Positions 1 to 12,917 of a stretch of DNA of 64,000 bases are shown in pieces; position 1 is the stretch's first letter; the number at the start of each line of letters is the position of its first letter. The DNA is from Eutreptiella sp. 'Long Island Sound 2002' (taxonomy: Eukaryota > Euglenozoa > Euglenophyceae > Eutreptiales > Eutreptiaceae). Where the stretch lies: assembly GCA_964036045.1 (NCBI GenBank), contig OZ038382.1, positions 108,026,578 to 108,090,577 on the forward strand. Reading direction: 5' to 3'. The translations under genes and the position numbers were made by a program. Under the pieces are notes generated by a model that saw only the letters and a program-made list of their open reading frames with translations, was not told the DNA's origin and searched no databases.

Positions 1-1726
<1,726 letters not shown>

Positions 1727-2048
1727 TGACCACCCTGCCGTACGCCCATCACTGGTGACGAGCACCGTCTGAACCTTGCCGCCCTAGGTTGGGGTGCATG
1801 TCGGGCTTGCGGGTACCGGCCAGGGAGTGGACACCACAGGGTACCAAGAAATCGCTGGGCTCTGGAATACGTTTGGAGGGTTTCAAAAGTGGTGGCAAAA
1901 CCGGTTACCAGCGGCTGGAAAGGCGATTGGGTGGCAATTTCTGGCGGGTGCAAACCACCCACAGGGCTGCTAGGAGCGGGGGCTGGCCGTCAACCCCAAC
2001 TGCAGTCGTCTTCTTTGTCGCTTGCACATGGGGTCAGGGGCTCCACAG

Positions 2049-2050
<2 letters not shown>

Positions 2051-2092
<42 letters not shown>

Positions 2093-2109
2093 GTGTGTGT
2101 GTGTGTGTG
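2051..2109. repeat. (GT)n microsatellite at the 5' edge of an RT-like element
   Basis: The tract is almost pure GT with a GGGTGGG interruption near 2082-2089. The reading frame of the RT-like element becomes protein-like directly after it, so the tract marks or lies very near the element's left junction. Confidence 0.95.
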
Positions 2110-2150
2110 CGGACACACCCAACAAGCAACGCGCCTACATCAACAGCAAA

Positions 2151-4379
2151 ATGCTACACACACTACACGAACTGCGTCAGGCGCGTGACCTGAGGGATGC
2201 ACAGAGAGTGAAAGCACTGCAAGCAGTACTGCGGGACACTGCACAACAAATAGGACTTCCGTTCCACGTTGCCGGGACTGTCGTTGTGCCGAACCTGAGC
2301 GCCACACAGAAAACAGTGATCACAAACATTCTACGAAACATTCTACGCGACAGCGCCCTGAAAGCCTATGAGCACCAAGCACTACGGCACACGGTCCGGA
2401 TAGTCCGCTCCAACCCCCACACGGTACGATCCGTCTTCCAGTCCAAAGCTATGGCACAGTCCAGAATGATGAAAACGCCCCCCTGCCGCTGTGCGGAGTT
2501 CGCGAGTCAGGCGAAGTAATACGGGGACGTCATTGACGTCGACGGCCATGTAGCATTGATACCAGTTGCACTGAATGTGGGGGGCCACGGGGGGCTGAGA
2601 CCAAATGACCCCGTCCCCATAGCAGGAAGCGAAGCACGTAAAAAGGCGATCTCCGGGATCACCACCTTCTGCACACACCTGAATGTGCCCGTGCCGCTGT
2701 TGGACACCCTGCTGCCCCCCTCACTGTTCCCGGAGTCGGGAACACTCCTGCGCCAGTTGCGGCGCCTATCAAAGTTCCTTGCATCCTTCCAATACACAAG
2801 AATTGTGGATAAAGGGTCGGGGGAACTGTGGGGCTTCTGCTCTGCCTGGGTCTGGGAAAAGGTAACTGAATTTATGATTAATGAAAAGTTCCAAGACACG
2901 GGGTGGACCCAGGACCAGTGGACACGCGCCATTGGGGACGCAGTCTCAGATATGGAGCTAGAGCGAAACAAACACGGAAAATTGTGCATCCTCTATGTCC
3001 TAGCAAAGGCAAAGTCGCGACGCACAGGAAAATGGGTTTTCAGAGGAATCTCCGCCTCCCCTGCCCCCATCCTCCAGCAGCGCCAACTACGGAAGGGTGC
3101 ACGCGCCTTCACATGTATGCTCCGCATGTTACAAACGGAAATCACACACAACTTCCAATACACAGACATCCAGTCAGTGTCAAGCTGGCTGCATTTCGTT
3201 GCACGAAAAGGGGCACGCGCAATCACAGAAGTGGACTGCAAAAAGCAATTTGACAACATACACCCGAAGGATGTGACACGAGCGTTTGGAAAAGCGACAA
3301 AGTGGCTGACCAAGAAAAAGCGCTGGAGGCAACAGCAACTGCATTGGTCGATCCACAGAGACACACCCAAGCTGGACAGAGCGGGCGTGGCAACCAGTGA
3401 AAATTTTTGGGTACTAACACACAGCCATCTGACGGCAATGCGGAACTTTGAGCTGTTACACAACAATGTCCTACAGGCTGTGGGTCGGCTATGGAGCAGG
3501 AAAGTCAGCATCCCAATGGGAGGGCCTTTTTCGGCACAAAGTGCAGACTTGCACACCTTGTGGGGGGTGAAGAAAAACGGTAAAAGGATGAAGGACTGGG
3601 GCAACATGAGCCTGTCCGAGGACGGCTACATCTTCTGGACCAGGGGCCCAATGTGGTTCAGCCTGGCACAGTTCAAGGACAATGTCTTTCTGGCTACCAA
3701 TTTACCCCCCGGCACACGCACCACACTAGTACAGGAAGTCTGTGACATGCTGTCAGGCATCTGGAAACTCGAGGTGTTGTGCGACTGCGTGGATGGGGGT
3801 GCCCCATCATGTGACGGGGACTGCCTGAGCCAGAGCCGCCGCGCATTGGGGGTACACATGACACTGGGAGGAGGCCACTCTTGCGCAATCACACATCCTT
3901 CTGCACTCACAGACACCTGGGAACTCCGGTACGGCGCCCCCCTCATAAGCCCGACACGCGCGCCCAAGGAGTATTTGCCCTGTATACTCATTAGCAGCCT
4001 CACTGGTACCCTCCCCTGGTAACAGACATGGGCTGCCCAAATTCTGTCCGCACTTGCATGGGCCCAGCTAGCAATGCTTTCAGGCTACAGGCGAATGACC
4101 GTGATGCGGGCGCTGCACAAAGCAGTGCGCCGTGTGTACGCCGCCTCCCCTTGGTGGTCGGAAAACACTATGCGCGCCGTGTACAGCGTTGGCCACGATC
4201 TCCCATGCTCCCGTGGTGCCGCCACAGCAAAACTGGTGCACTGGCTTGCAAACACGGGTGTCTGGGAAGGGGACAGATACACGGACAGGGAAATCCCAGA
4301 AGAATTTCAGCCAGAGGGATACACGCCAGCCTGGTGCACGGACATCGCCCTCCTACGTAAAATGGCCACTGTTCCTTGA
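2151..4379 (+). pseudogene. Reverse-transcriptase-like retroelement ORF, two in-frame stops
   Basis: One frame runs from the ATG at 2151 to the stop at 4377-4379, broken only by TAA at 2517-2519 and TAA at 4020-4022. The middle has the layout of a reverse transcriptase: YVLAKAK followed by WVFRGISAS (fingers, Lys and Arg region), ITEVDCKKQFDNI at ~3225-3263 (motif A-like aspartate), SIPMGGPFSAQS at ~3504-3539 (motif B-like), and AQFKDNVFLA at ~3667-3696 (motif C position). The last has Asp-Asn where most RTs have Asp-Asp. The short K-x-K...R-x-I block and the MGGPFS motif recall Penelope-like RTs more than LINEs, but that is inference. No endonuclease domain is recognised. A Cys-containing segment (CDC...CDGDC, ~3781-3825) follows the palm. 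It lies inside the giant MYST intron. Confidence 0.6.
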
Positions 4380-4580
4380 GCCCGATGATGCACACCCCTT
4401 CCTCATTTGCCTCGCCGCCCTCACCCCTGTCTGCTGGACCCCTGGACGCCAGGTCTGTTGGGAATCAACCGCGGTACATCTCCCCCCGTCCCCGGTGACA
4501 TGCAGTGGGTAGGGGTGAACCCCCGTGACTGTCCACCATTTTCTCTATACAATTTTTGCACCAATACGGGTAAGAGGCAT

Positions 4581-4652
4581 GGACGGTCTAGTGGTATGCG
4601 CCATGGCTGGCGCTCGTCGTGGTCGGGGGTTCGAACCCCGGTTCGTCTGTCC
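4581..4652 (+). mobile_element. tRNA-like SINE head (tRNA-derived)
   Basis: These 72 nt begin GGACGGTCTAGTGGTATG, close to the D-arm region of Glu/Gly-type tRNAs, and contain the B-box GGTTCGAACCC. The ends GGACGGT and TCTGTCC can pair at 6 of 7 positions, like an acceptor stem. The middle forms a GCGCCA/TGGCGC hairpin rather than a clear anticodon arm, so no anticodon is assigned. The downstream sequence shares a CCGCCGGG-TGGCG-TCTCCTCC stretch with the adjacent tandem units. I read it as a Pol III SINE head rather than an intact tRNA gene. Confidence 0.5.
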
Positions 4653-4798
4653 GTCCAGGGGCCCGTCGGTGAGGCCCCCGCCACCGCCCCCTTCAGCATC
4701 CCGCTCCACCACCGGTACCGCCGGTGCGACGGGTGGCGTGTCTCCTCCATCTTTTTTTCCCTACCCCTTACCCCAGCCCCTGGCCCCCAGGCACACAC

Positions 4799-5060
4799 AA
4801 AAACGAGGCACCAGGCACGGCACAACTGCAGCAGCGCGCCCCGTCACTGCTACCGCCGTCCGCCGGGTGGCGCATGTCCTCCTCATAGTCCTCTTCCGCT
4901 TGCCTGCGGAAGAGGACTCGAACTCGGGTCTTCAGGGCGGCAGCCGGCTGCGCGGCCGCTGCACCACGCTGCCCAAACCCCGGCCAGGCTCCGGTCCCTC
5001 CATCCCTCCTGCCTCCCCTGCCCTGAATGTTCCCCTGTGTGTGTATGGCTGGGGAGTACA
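4799..5060 (-). mobile_element. SINE-like unit, first of a tandem pair
   Basis: This 262-bp unit starts AAAAACGAGGCACCAGG. Read on the minus strand it contains a tRNA-related stretch (about 4973 down to 4900): a degenerate A-box-like GTGGTGCAGCGG and a B-box-like GAGTTCGAGTCC. A perfect 10-bp hairpin with a 6-nt loop, CCTCTTCCGC/GCGGAAGAGG, lies at 4890-4915 next to the B-box. The unit ends in a CTGTGTGTG-rich edge. It is inside the MYST intron. Confidence 0.5.
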
Positions 5061-5322
5061 AAAAACGAGGCACCAGGCACGGCACACCTGCAACAGCGCG
5101 CCCCGTCACTGCTACCGGCGTCCGCCGGGTGGCGCATCTCCTCCTCGTATTCCTCTTCCGCTTGCCTGCGGAAGAGGACTCGAACTCGGGTCTTCAGGGC
5201 GGCAACCGGCTGCACGGCCGCTACACCACGCTGCGCAAACTCCGGGTCCCCATCCATCCCTCCTGCTTCCCCTACCCTGAATGTTTCCCTGTGTGTGTGT
5301 GGCGGGGTGGTGGCACCGGCAC
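5061..5322 (-). mobile_element. SINE-like unit, second of a tandem pair
   Basis: It repeats the previous unit at a 262-bp offset with scattered substitutions and small deletions. The tRNA-like block and the 10-bp hairpin (5152-5177) are both kept. Retention of the hairpin in both copies suggests it belongs to the repeat and is not chance. Confidence 0.5.
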
Positions 5323-5759
5323 ACGATAAATCTAGGCGAAGGCGACGGTAGTGACGAGCTCCTCCGAGGGCGGTTTTTATGGTCTGTTGCGCAGTGCAGG
5401 ACTGAACGTGGGAGAGGGTGAGGTACACTGTCAAGAACTGCATTTGCTCATTCTCTACCAACAGACCGAAAGACGTCTAGGACAGCTCTGCGGTTCGGGA
5501 GGAGTTTTCTTTCAACCGCTTTTCTTGCTTCGTTCTTGTCTCGCGGTTCCCAACGTGTGTGTGTGTGTGTGTTCCAGTCAGCACCTGGTGGACGGCTCTG
5601 TTAAACAGGGTCAGCCTGCCGGAGGCTTCGTCCACACCGTTCTGTTTCTTCTTCTGTTTCTGCTGTTCTCTGTCCTCTATCTTTTGCAGCACAGTCTGTG
5701 TATCTGGTCTGCATCCAGCTGGATTCACAACGTGCACGCCTGTTTGTCTTGTGTGAATC

Positions 5760-5790
<31 letters not shown>

Positions 5791-7329
5791 ACGGGGTGAT
5801 CAGACATACATCCGGCATGCAGTGCGAGATGGGGGGCTGGGTGAAGCTCTTACCCTAGCATGGTGATGTATGCATGTTAATACAACTATGTCTTTGCACG
5901 CCTGTGGTTCAGCCATGCTGCCACAGACTGCAAAGCGACGGGCGTCCAGAGCAGCTGCCTTGGCAGGATATTTGCTTGCACCTACTTTCGTGTACTGCAC
6001 AAAGTTGCCCTGTGTGGCGTCAGACACTTTTCTTCTGTATCTGCACCTGACAAGATTTCTGTGCACTTAGGCTGTGTTTGGTTGGCACCTGTGTATCACA
6101 CGCTCGCTCGCGTGTGTGTGCTCATGACCCCACGACCCCAACCCTGGAAGACAGGAATCCGTGGCATTGAGCCTTGGTGCACCACATGGACCACATGCGC
6201 ACCACATGCATGTGCACCACAAGGGGCGCTAGTGGGAGTCCGTTCCTCCCAAGTACCCAGCAGCCCCTGGGTCGTGTGCTCCACATACCAGTGGATGAGG
6301 CGCCCCTTGTCCCCATGACCGGTGGGGCCTCTATCCACCGCTGCACGTTGATGGCTGCAGCATGACCCCAATTGGGCCATCTCAGCCCCCACTATCCCCG
6401 GTGGAGGGGGGGGGTTTCCCTGTGGCTCTCTCAGGCTGGGCAGGGAGGTCCCAACTGGGCACAGGATTCCACTATCACCGGGGATGGCTGGCCATGACTT
6501 GGCCTTGGCAGTTGCAATTGGTTCCGGCACAAGTCACACCACCCGTACCACAAGGAGGCGGAAATGCTTGATGTACCCCCGATTGATTCTCATGTGGTCT
6601 AGCATGGCTCCAAGTCCAAGGCGCTCTGAATTGAACCCTCCACGTAACAGTGGATTCCGGATGGGTGGGGGGGCCGTCTACCGCTAATGCTTTTGTCCAC
6701 AACGGGGCAGCATTCACATCACCGTCTCTACCTCCCCTACATCCCATTGGGTGGCCACCATCACCAACACCATGCCCAAGGGCGAGGCATGGACGGCTAG
6801 CCCCGGACCCTCCACCACTGCAAGCAAGGCCACCCACAGCACATTTGCGGCTAATCCACCAGAGTTCACACCACAGTTCCTCCCCCTCAAGCTAGCCAAA
6901 CACGGGGGCGTCTGAGTCCATCAGGCCCAACTGCTCCTCCCTTGTCCCACAGGATCATTTACCACAACACCCCACACTTGCGCCACTCTTGCTTGCTTCC
7001 ATGAGGAGGCCACGGGTGGGTTCGGGGATCCACAAGGGTTGGGGGGGTTGGGGGCTTTGGGTTGTGGCCCAACAGGTAAGTGCACCCCATGGTGGGCGCA
7101 GTCCTTGCCTTTTGGAGGCAACCACACTTGAAACCTACAACCATATCCCCTCGGGGCTTATTGGACTCAGGCCGTAAGCCACGCATCCGAGGCTTGGGAC
7201 TAGTGGCGGAGTACAAGGCAAGCCTTAGGGGCGGTGATGGTATTCTTACAGGACAGCTCCGCCCATAGGATGCCCGTGCACGAAAGCCCACCTACATCCA
7301 AATCCATCCCATGGAAGAGGCCACGGGGA
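5323..7329. other. Intronic sequence without recognisable gene; two (GT)n tracts
   Basis: (GT)n microsatellites lie at 5555-5572 and 5758-5786. The rest shows only short unconvincing frames. There are several CATGCATG-type palindromes (for example near 6200) and no family resemblance. Confidence 0.6.
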
Positions 7330-8587
7330 CAAGGATGAATTAAGTACTGGCCAGGCCACTGGCCAAATGGCAAATAAACGCGTTTATGCGTTTATTTTTC
7401 GAAAAATGCCCCTTTTGGGGGGATAACCGTTGTTTATCAACGTTTATTGGTGTTTATTGAAATTCCTGCATACATTGCTGATGGTTTCTGTACCTTGTGT
7501 GACGTATTTTTAGAGCATTTATGCATTTGTGCATGTTTGAGGGCATCAAAGTTAGAATGTGGTGCAGGGAAGGGTGAATAGTATTGTGTGTCGGCCGGCA
7601 TGGTGCATCATAGCGGGAACATCTAGGATGTGGCTCATGGCATGAATGGACACACGGACACGCCATGTACACTCATTCATGCCCCGCATTCATGTCATGT
7701 ACATGTGTGCATGTGTGTCATTAACATTTTTATTGTTCCGTATATCCCTTTGTGAGACTCTCTTTCCCTTCCTCATTGTTCACATGGGGTCTGACGTATG
7801 GATGCGCCCACTTGGCCCGGTTGCGGCTGAGGGTGCGGCTTGGTTGCACTTCCACAATGTTGCCGAGGCCCTCCGTTTCCTGCATTCCGAGGCGGGAGGG
7901 TCTTTGCGGCACCTCAAGCACACCCAAGTCGCCCTTGCAGCCAAAAGCGACGGCACCCGGGATGGCTATTCCTTCACCTTCAAGGAGCCAGCGTCCATGG
8001 TTGTCGCTAGGCCCGCGCGTCCGCAGCTGGCAGCCACACCCACTTTGGCATCATTTGGGGTGACTCCTGTGCGTTGTGCTTGTTGCGGTGCGAACATATG
8101 TGGTGTGCGACACTCTTGCACCAGGTGTAATGCGACCGTCGACGAGGCTTGTATGGCCCGTGTCAGCACCGAGGTACACTGCTTCACATGCACGTGTCGG
8201 GCTTGCAGGCGTGCACTAAGCGCCCACTTGGTGCAATGCCGGAAGTGCAACTTTTGGGTGCATGGTGAATGCACCACAGATGGTGTTTGCACCCTTTGTA
8301 GTGCCGCATGCGCTTCCGGTGGGAGTGCTACAGTGCGCAAGCCGCGCAATTTCAATCCAAGGTGGCTCTTGTCTGGGCCAAAAAAAACCAAAGGGCAGTG
8401 TGTATTTCAAGGCAATTTGGATGAAAACAACCTCAAGCAAATAGGAAGTGCAAATGAACTTGCAAAAAGCATCAGTTAATTGGCAAAAATGACAAAAAAA
8501 CACAAAATAAACAAAAATAAACATTGAAATCAATGCTTTACTGGCCACTGGCCAAAAACCTTTTGGCCAGTGTTTAATTCATCCTTG
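7330..8587 (+). mobile_element. hAT-like DNA transposon (1,258 bp) with TIRs and 8-bp target duplication
   Basis: The ends are 24-bp terminal inverted repeats, identical at 22 of 24 positions: 7330-7353 starts CAAGGATGAATTAA and 8564-8587 is its complement. Both TIRs run into ACTGGCCA palindromes. The flanking 8 bp are CACGGGGA (7322-7329) and CATGGGGA (8588-8595), a target-site duplication with one mismatch. An 8-bp duplication and ends starting C-A-A-N-G are features of the hAT superfamily; KDZ-type elements also make 8-9-bp duplications. AT-rich subterminal regions carry repeated GTTTAT motifs. It holds one Cys-rich ORF and no visible transposase, so it looks non-autonomous or carries a captured gene. 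Confidence 0.7.
7784..8479 (+). CDS. Cys-rich zinc-binding-like protein carried by a hAT-like element
   Basis: The frame is open for 231 codons from ATG 7784; it extends upstream to 7646, but the extra part is low-complexity and hydrophobic, so I prefer the internal start. An N-terminal block has FHNVAEALRFL and later DGYSFTF, a spacing that loosely recalls the small DNA-binding modules of homing-type nucleases. The centre has about 15 cysteines and 3 histidines in pairs (CACC, CTRC, CFTC, CRAC, CRKC, CTLC) with WVHGEC, a PHD/RING-like or ZZ-like zinc-binding pattern. The tail is basic and polar (FNPRWLLSGPKKTKG). It lies wholly between the TIRs. Function is unknown; it could be a transposon accessory DNA-binding protein or a captured host gene. 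Confidence 0.55.
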   Translation: MGSDVWMRPLGPVAAEGAAWLHFHNVAEALRFLHSEAGGSLRHLKHTQVALAAKSDGTRDGYSFTFKEPASMVVARPARPQLAATPTLASFGVTPVRCACCGANICGVRHSCTRCNATVDEACMARVSTEVHCFTCTCRACRRALSAHLVQCRKCNFWVHGECTTDGVCTLCSAACASGGSATVRKPRNFNPRWLLSGPKKTKGQCVFQGNLDENNLKQIGSANELAKSIS

Positions 8588-11406
8588 CATGGGGATGGTA
8601 AGTGCACAGGGGGTAACGGTGCATGGGCGTGAGCACCCGGCCATGCTTGTGACTTGCCTACGAGGTATGCATACGCTCGTTAGTCTTGATAAGCCTCAAG
8701 GTGCTGCTGCATCTTAAAAACGTGGCAGTTGAACGACACACTCAAAATTGGCCACATCTAAGACTAGGGAGGTGGCTTGCAAGAGGAGATCGGTGTGGGG
8801 GATAGCTTGTAAAGGCAATACATAGCCCAAGACACCCCTTTGTGCACCCAAAGTGCCATGCATCCAAATGGCCTTGTTTCCCGGGTGGAGGTGTGGGGCT
8901 AGGGCATGTATAGCTGTGTAGAGGGTGGTGTGAGCCAAGTTTGGGCGAAGACAACAGAGGTGCATATGGGGTTGGTCCTCCTCAACACCGCCGCAAAAAA
9001 CGCGCTAGTGTACCTATTGCATGGTCCTCTCATTTCTTGTTCCCTCCGGATGCGTAGGACTTGCATGGTGCCGGCCTTGGCGTCATGCTCCACTCCCGCC
9101 CGCTGGTGGGTAGAGGACAGGGTGATCCTATGAACCAATCAAGACTTACAACTTGGGTCCTTATGGTTCTCTTGAACTTGGTTGAAACACATGCATGGCA
9201 CCATGCATGGTACCGTGTGGCACCATGGCACAAGCGACGCCTCATTGAACACCCATTTGCAATCATGTGATGGTCCAATCATTGTGGAAGAATACGGCCC
9301 TCGTTCGAGACACTTGCTCGAAACACTGGCGATCATCCTATAAACACCAAGTGGCCATAAAACTCGCTAGATGTCTCAAAATGAAAGCCCCTTTACTTTA
9401 GATGACTTTAGATGATGCACATTTGGTGTGTTGTCGTTTTGACCTATTTGGTTACCGATTTTGTGCCACGGTGCCCCGCCTCCGAAAAACTATTTATCTG
9501 CAATATTTGCTGCTTGCTGCTATAATACATTGCTCACCTTGGAACCTAAAACGCATTGTAAAACCTCCAATGTGAGGCCTAGCTCGCCAACCTCCTATTA
9601 TAGCCCTGTTGCCATATGGCTCTCTCCCCACTCTAGGAACCCCAAGATGGCAGGAGTCATGTAGCCATATTGATTTCTCCTCACTATGGGACCCCGAGAA
9701 GGCAGGGTTCATGTTCGTTTATGTAGCCATATTGATTTATCCCCACTATGGGGACCCCAAGTACGGAGAAGCGGAGGAAGGACCACATTCAAACCGTGCG
9801 ATGAAAACCATGCATCAAATTGCACGTGTCAATGTTGCCCTGTTTGGCACTAGTTCTTGAGGGCTGAACGGAGGATCCCCTGTGGGGAGTCCATGAAGGA
9901 GTGTGGTGGATGGTCATTGGCACCATCCACCATTTTTGGCGCAAGAGGGGAAGGAAATCTCATTGTACACGCACCCCCCACACCTCTAGACCTCCCTGCC
10001 CACGCCGCAACGTCCGAGGTTTGGAACTGAACTGAACTGAACTGCACCCCATGGTCCCCACAGAGGACAAATTTTTTTTGGCCCCTTCTATATGTCAACA
10101 TTCTTTGTGGACCACCACAATGGGTTGGCTCGGCTGATACAACCCCGGCTAGATGTTGTGTGCTCTACCTTGCTATCTTGCGTTAGTGGGTTGCAGAGCT
10201 AGACACCCTTGGGTATGACCTTACCAGCGGCCAAGCTATGGTGGGTGGCTGGCCCTTGGCGCTCGTGGACTCTTCCCGCCTAGCAGCCGCCACCCTGACG
10301 AAATTAGTCGCGGTCATTTGGCTCCTCACTGCCCACTGCACCGCTTACGGCACACCCAAGTCCACCATTTTTCGCCATTTTCTGCAATCAATCGCAATTT
10401 TTGCGTAATTTTTTCTAGTTTGTCCATCTGGCATGCTTACCAGCGCCCTCTGTTGTCACCGTTGTTGGCAAGAACGAGGAATACTTGGTCTGTAGCAGTT
10501 GCTGTGTCGCATCAGCCAAAGACATTTGTGCAATCGCATATTCAGGGTCAGTTCCTGCAACTGTAATGCCACTGGGCCATGTAGTACAACACAAACAGCC
10601 ATGAGCCACCTATCCAAAGGTGTGTTCCCTGATGCTTAAGGAGGGTTGCTGACAACATCGCAATTTTTCCACAATTTATTGCCATTGGGTTGCACAACCC
10701 ATGACCGCAATCCACCCCCTTGCGCCCCCCTTATTTCCCTACGGATTTCCTGATGCCTCTGGCCCTCTGGCGTGAAGGAACTAATGCACCATCCCAGGCG
10801 GCTCTGCTAGTGACAGGGGCGTTTGCAACCACAAGAGGGCAGTTGGGGAGCGGCCACCACCCACTGCCCCCACCACCCATTTGCAAGCCCCATCGCACGA
10901 ATACCCACTTGGCATCCTGACAATTTGCCCATGGCATGCAGGTATGGTTTCAACCCCAGCCCCCACCCAACCCTTCCAGTGTTTCCAACCCCCCCCCCTT
11001 CCGTCCCCCGTGCTCTTTGCCTGTCTATGCCTGCCTGTACTGCTCTCCTCACGGCTCAACTTAGGCCGCCCTTCGAGTAGAAGGGACACATGTTGCTTCG
11101 AAGCCCCATCCTTGCTAAAATGGGGGTCTGGTGCACTTTTCCGTCCTTGGAAATGGCAATACCAGGACCTGCCTCTGGACGGAAGTCCCTGAAGCGGGTA
11201 GTGGCGGTCACAGGTGGCCTCCCATTGGCACTTGTGTGTGCGTGTGTGTGTGTGCGTGCACGATGGGTTATTGCTTCTCCCCTTCAAGCGTAAGCCTATT
11301 GGCAAGCGGTTAGGCAAGCTCGCGCCAGGTAAGACCCTCTGCAGACCTCCTCAACATCCACACCTATTCAAGGAACAGACACCAACCCACATCATCTTTG
11401 TCTCAG
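8588..11406. other. Rest of the giant MYST intron; short tandem repeat at 9609-9765
   Basis: No gene was recognised. At 9609-9765 a ~55-60-bp unit containing GCCATAT, TCTCCCCACT and GGGACCCC is repeated three times with divergence. A GAACT repeat lies near 10022-10041. A GT-rich stretch at ~11232-11262 precedes the final MYST exon by about 150 bp. Confidence 0.5.
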
Positions 11407-11645
11407 GCGAAAAGAACGGGGAACAGTTGAACGTGAACGACCTGTCCAAGAAGACATGCATGAAAGTGGACGACATCCAGGCGACGCTACAGAAAGCATC
11501 CGTCATTGGGACTACAAAGCGCAACACTGCCTCCATCGTCATCCCAGAAAGCGTCAAGGAGGCGCATCGCATACGCATGGCGAAGATCACCACCCACATT
11601 GATCCTGACCGGCTCCACTGGACACCGGTCACAAAATACATTTGA
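11407..11645 (+). CDS. MYST-family histone acetyltransferase, C-terminal exon and stop
   Basis: After the split Gly codon the exon reads EKNGEQLNVNDLSKKTCMK, then VDDIQATLQ and finally HIDPDRLHWTPVTKYI before TGA at 11643-11645. This matches the C-terminal winged-helix-like segment of MYST domains (the L-S-x-x-T-x-x-x-x-x-D-I-x-x-T-L-Q pattern) and the typical D-P-x-x-L-x-W-T-P ending. The acceptor is CTCAG at 11402-11406. The three exons give about 204 residues, roughly the C-terminal two thirds of a MYST domain. The link across a 9.9-kb intron is supported by codon phase and by motif order; no transcript is available here. Confidence 0.88.
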
Positions 11646-12899
11646 GGCTGCTCTTTGGACTCCGCCCTGGTGTCCGTCACAAGGGCTATGCCACAAATTG
11701 CGCGAAGCCCCATGTCCAGTGTGCGAACGGTCAAAGCCTGTGCACTGGGGTTGTAGTATTGGGGAACACATTGTGCTGCTGCTATTGTAACCACAGAGCG
11801 ATCAGAACGGTTTTTTGTCCGTCCACCCCCCGAGTGTTGTGAGTGTTACATGTCACCGTCAAAGTGGAAGTCGCTCTCCTTATGGGGAGTGTGACATGAG
11901 GGCACGAGTAGGGGCAAAGGCAGGGGCACGGGCAGGGGCAGGGGCAGGAAGGGGCAGGGGCAGTGCAGAACAAGTGCAGAGGTGAGAATCGGTACAAAGA
12001 TGATCGGATCAATGGTGTAAATGCGTGTTGAGATGTATCAAACATTCAGGCTATGCAGGCCGTGGTCTGCGGATTCTCTGTTGGCGGTGTTTTCTGCCTC
12101 TATTGACGAGTTGTGCTCAGTCTGGAGGGGGCGCCCTTAGCGCGCACAGTGCAACTATTCGGGCGTCTTGCCGTACTAGAACCCCATATTTCGTGGCACT
12201 AGGGGCATCATTGTTGTTTGACAACAGGTTTTTGATGCTTCTTCCGCGTTGGAAATATGGCGGATTGGATTTTTCACCCACGTTTGACCCTTGTTTCACA
12301 CATTTTTTGTTCATTTTTGCCGCCTGTTCTCTGATTTCTGCCCACGATGTGTATGTTTGAATGGGATGCTCTGACCTCAAGATTCGAAAATGCAACAGGG
12401 ATACAGGAGCACCTACACCCCAAACTAGGCTGGTGGTTGCCCTCAAGGGGCCATCTTTTTTATTGTATTTTTACCGGAGACGCCGGATAGGGCAAGACGG
12501 GGCGCTATATCAATACCGTTTTGTGGCCCATCTTAAACCCTTGTGAAAAGGGTGTGCGAATCAGGCGTTGTTGTTCGTTTTGTCGGTCGCTCCATCCTGC
12601 ATGCATGTGCCACGCTCCTGCAATTGTGAAAAGGGCACCCCAACCTCGGTATGATGGTGATACACTACTGGGGTGCTCCCTGAACTGCTTCAATTCTTTG
12701 TCCTGTTTTTGAACAACATAGTATGTTTCCACCGCAAAGCGTTTGTCCACAGAAGTGCTCCAAGGATGCCTGGTGGGTAACTGTGCATGGTGTGCGGATG
12801 TTGTGGATGACGATGGGATGTGTGCGCTTTGTTGCCCTGAGAAGTTGTCCATGTATGACAAGTATCAGCTGAAATATTATATGGATTGCATTGACACCT
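11646..12899 (+). other. 3' flank of the MYST gene, no further gene recognised
   Basis: This should contain the MYST 3' UTR; no clear polyadenylation signal was identified. It also holds a G-rich minisatellite (11893-11967) and a short frame at 12743-12899 (MSTEVLQGC..., with CAWC and CALCC) that reads straight into a (CA)n tract. That frame may be a remnant or chance. Confidence 0.45.
11893..11967 (+). repeat. GGGGCA-type minisatellite, G-quadruplex candidate
   Basis: About ten imperfect GGGGCA(A/C/G) units on the + strand give many closely spaced runs of four G. It lies about 250 bp after the MYST stop codon. Confidence 0.85.
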
Positions 12900-12917
12900 A
12901 CACACACACACACACAC
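12900..12917. repeat. (AC)n tract at the 5' junction of a LINE fragment
   Basis: Nine AC units lie immediately before the protein-like LINE reading frame begins (RTGPLLEARIDSAKQ). Confidence 0.9.
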
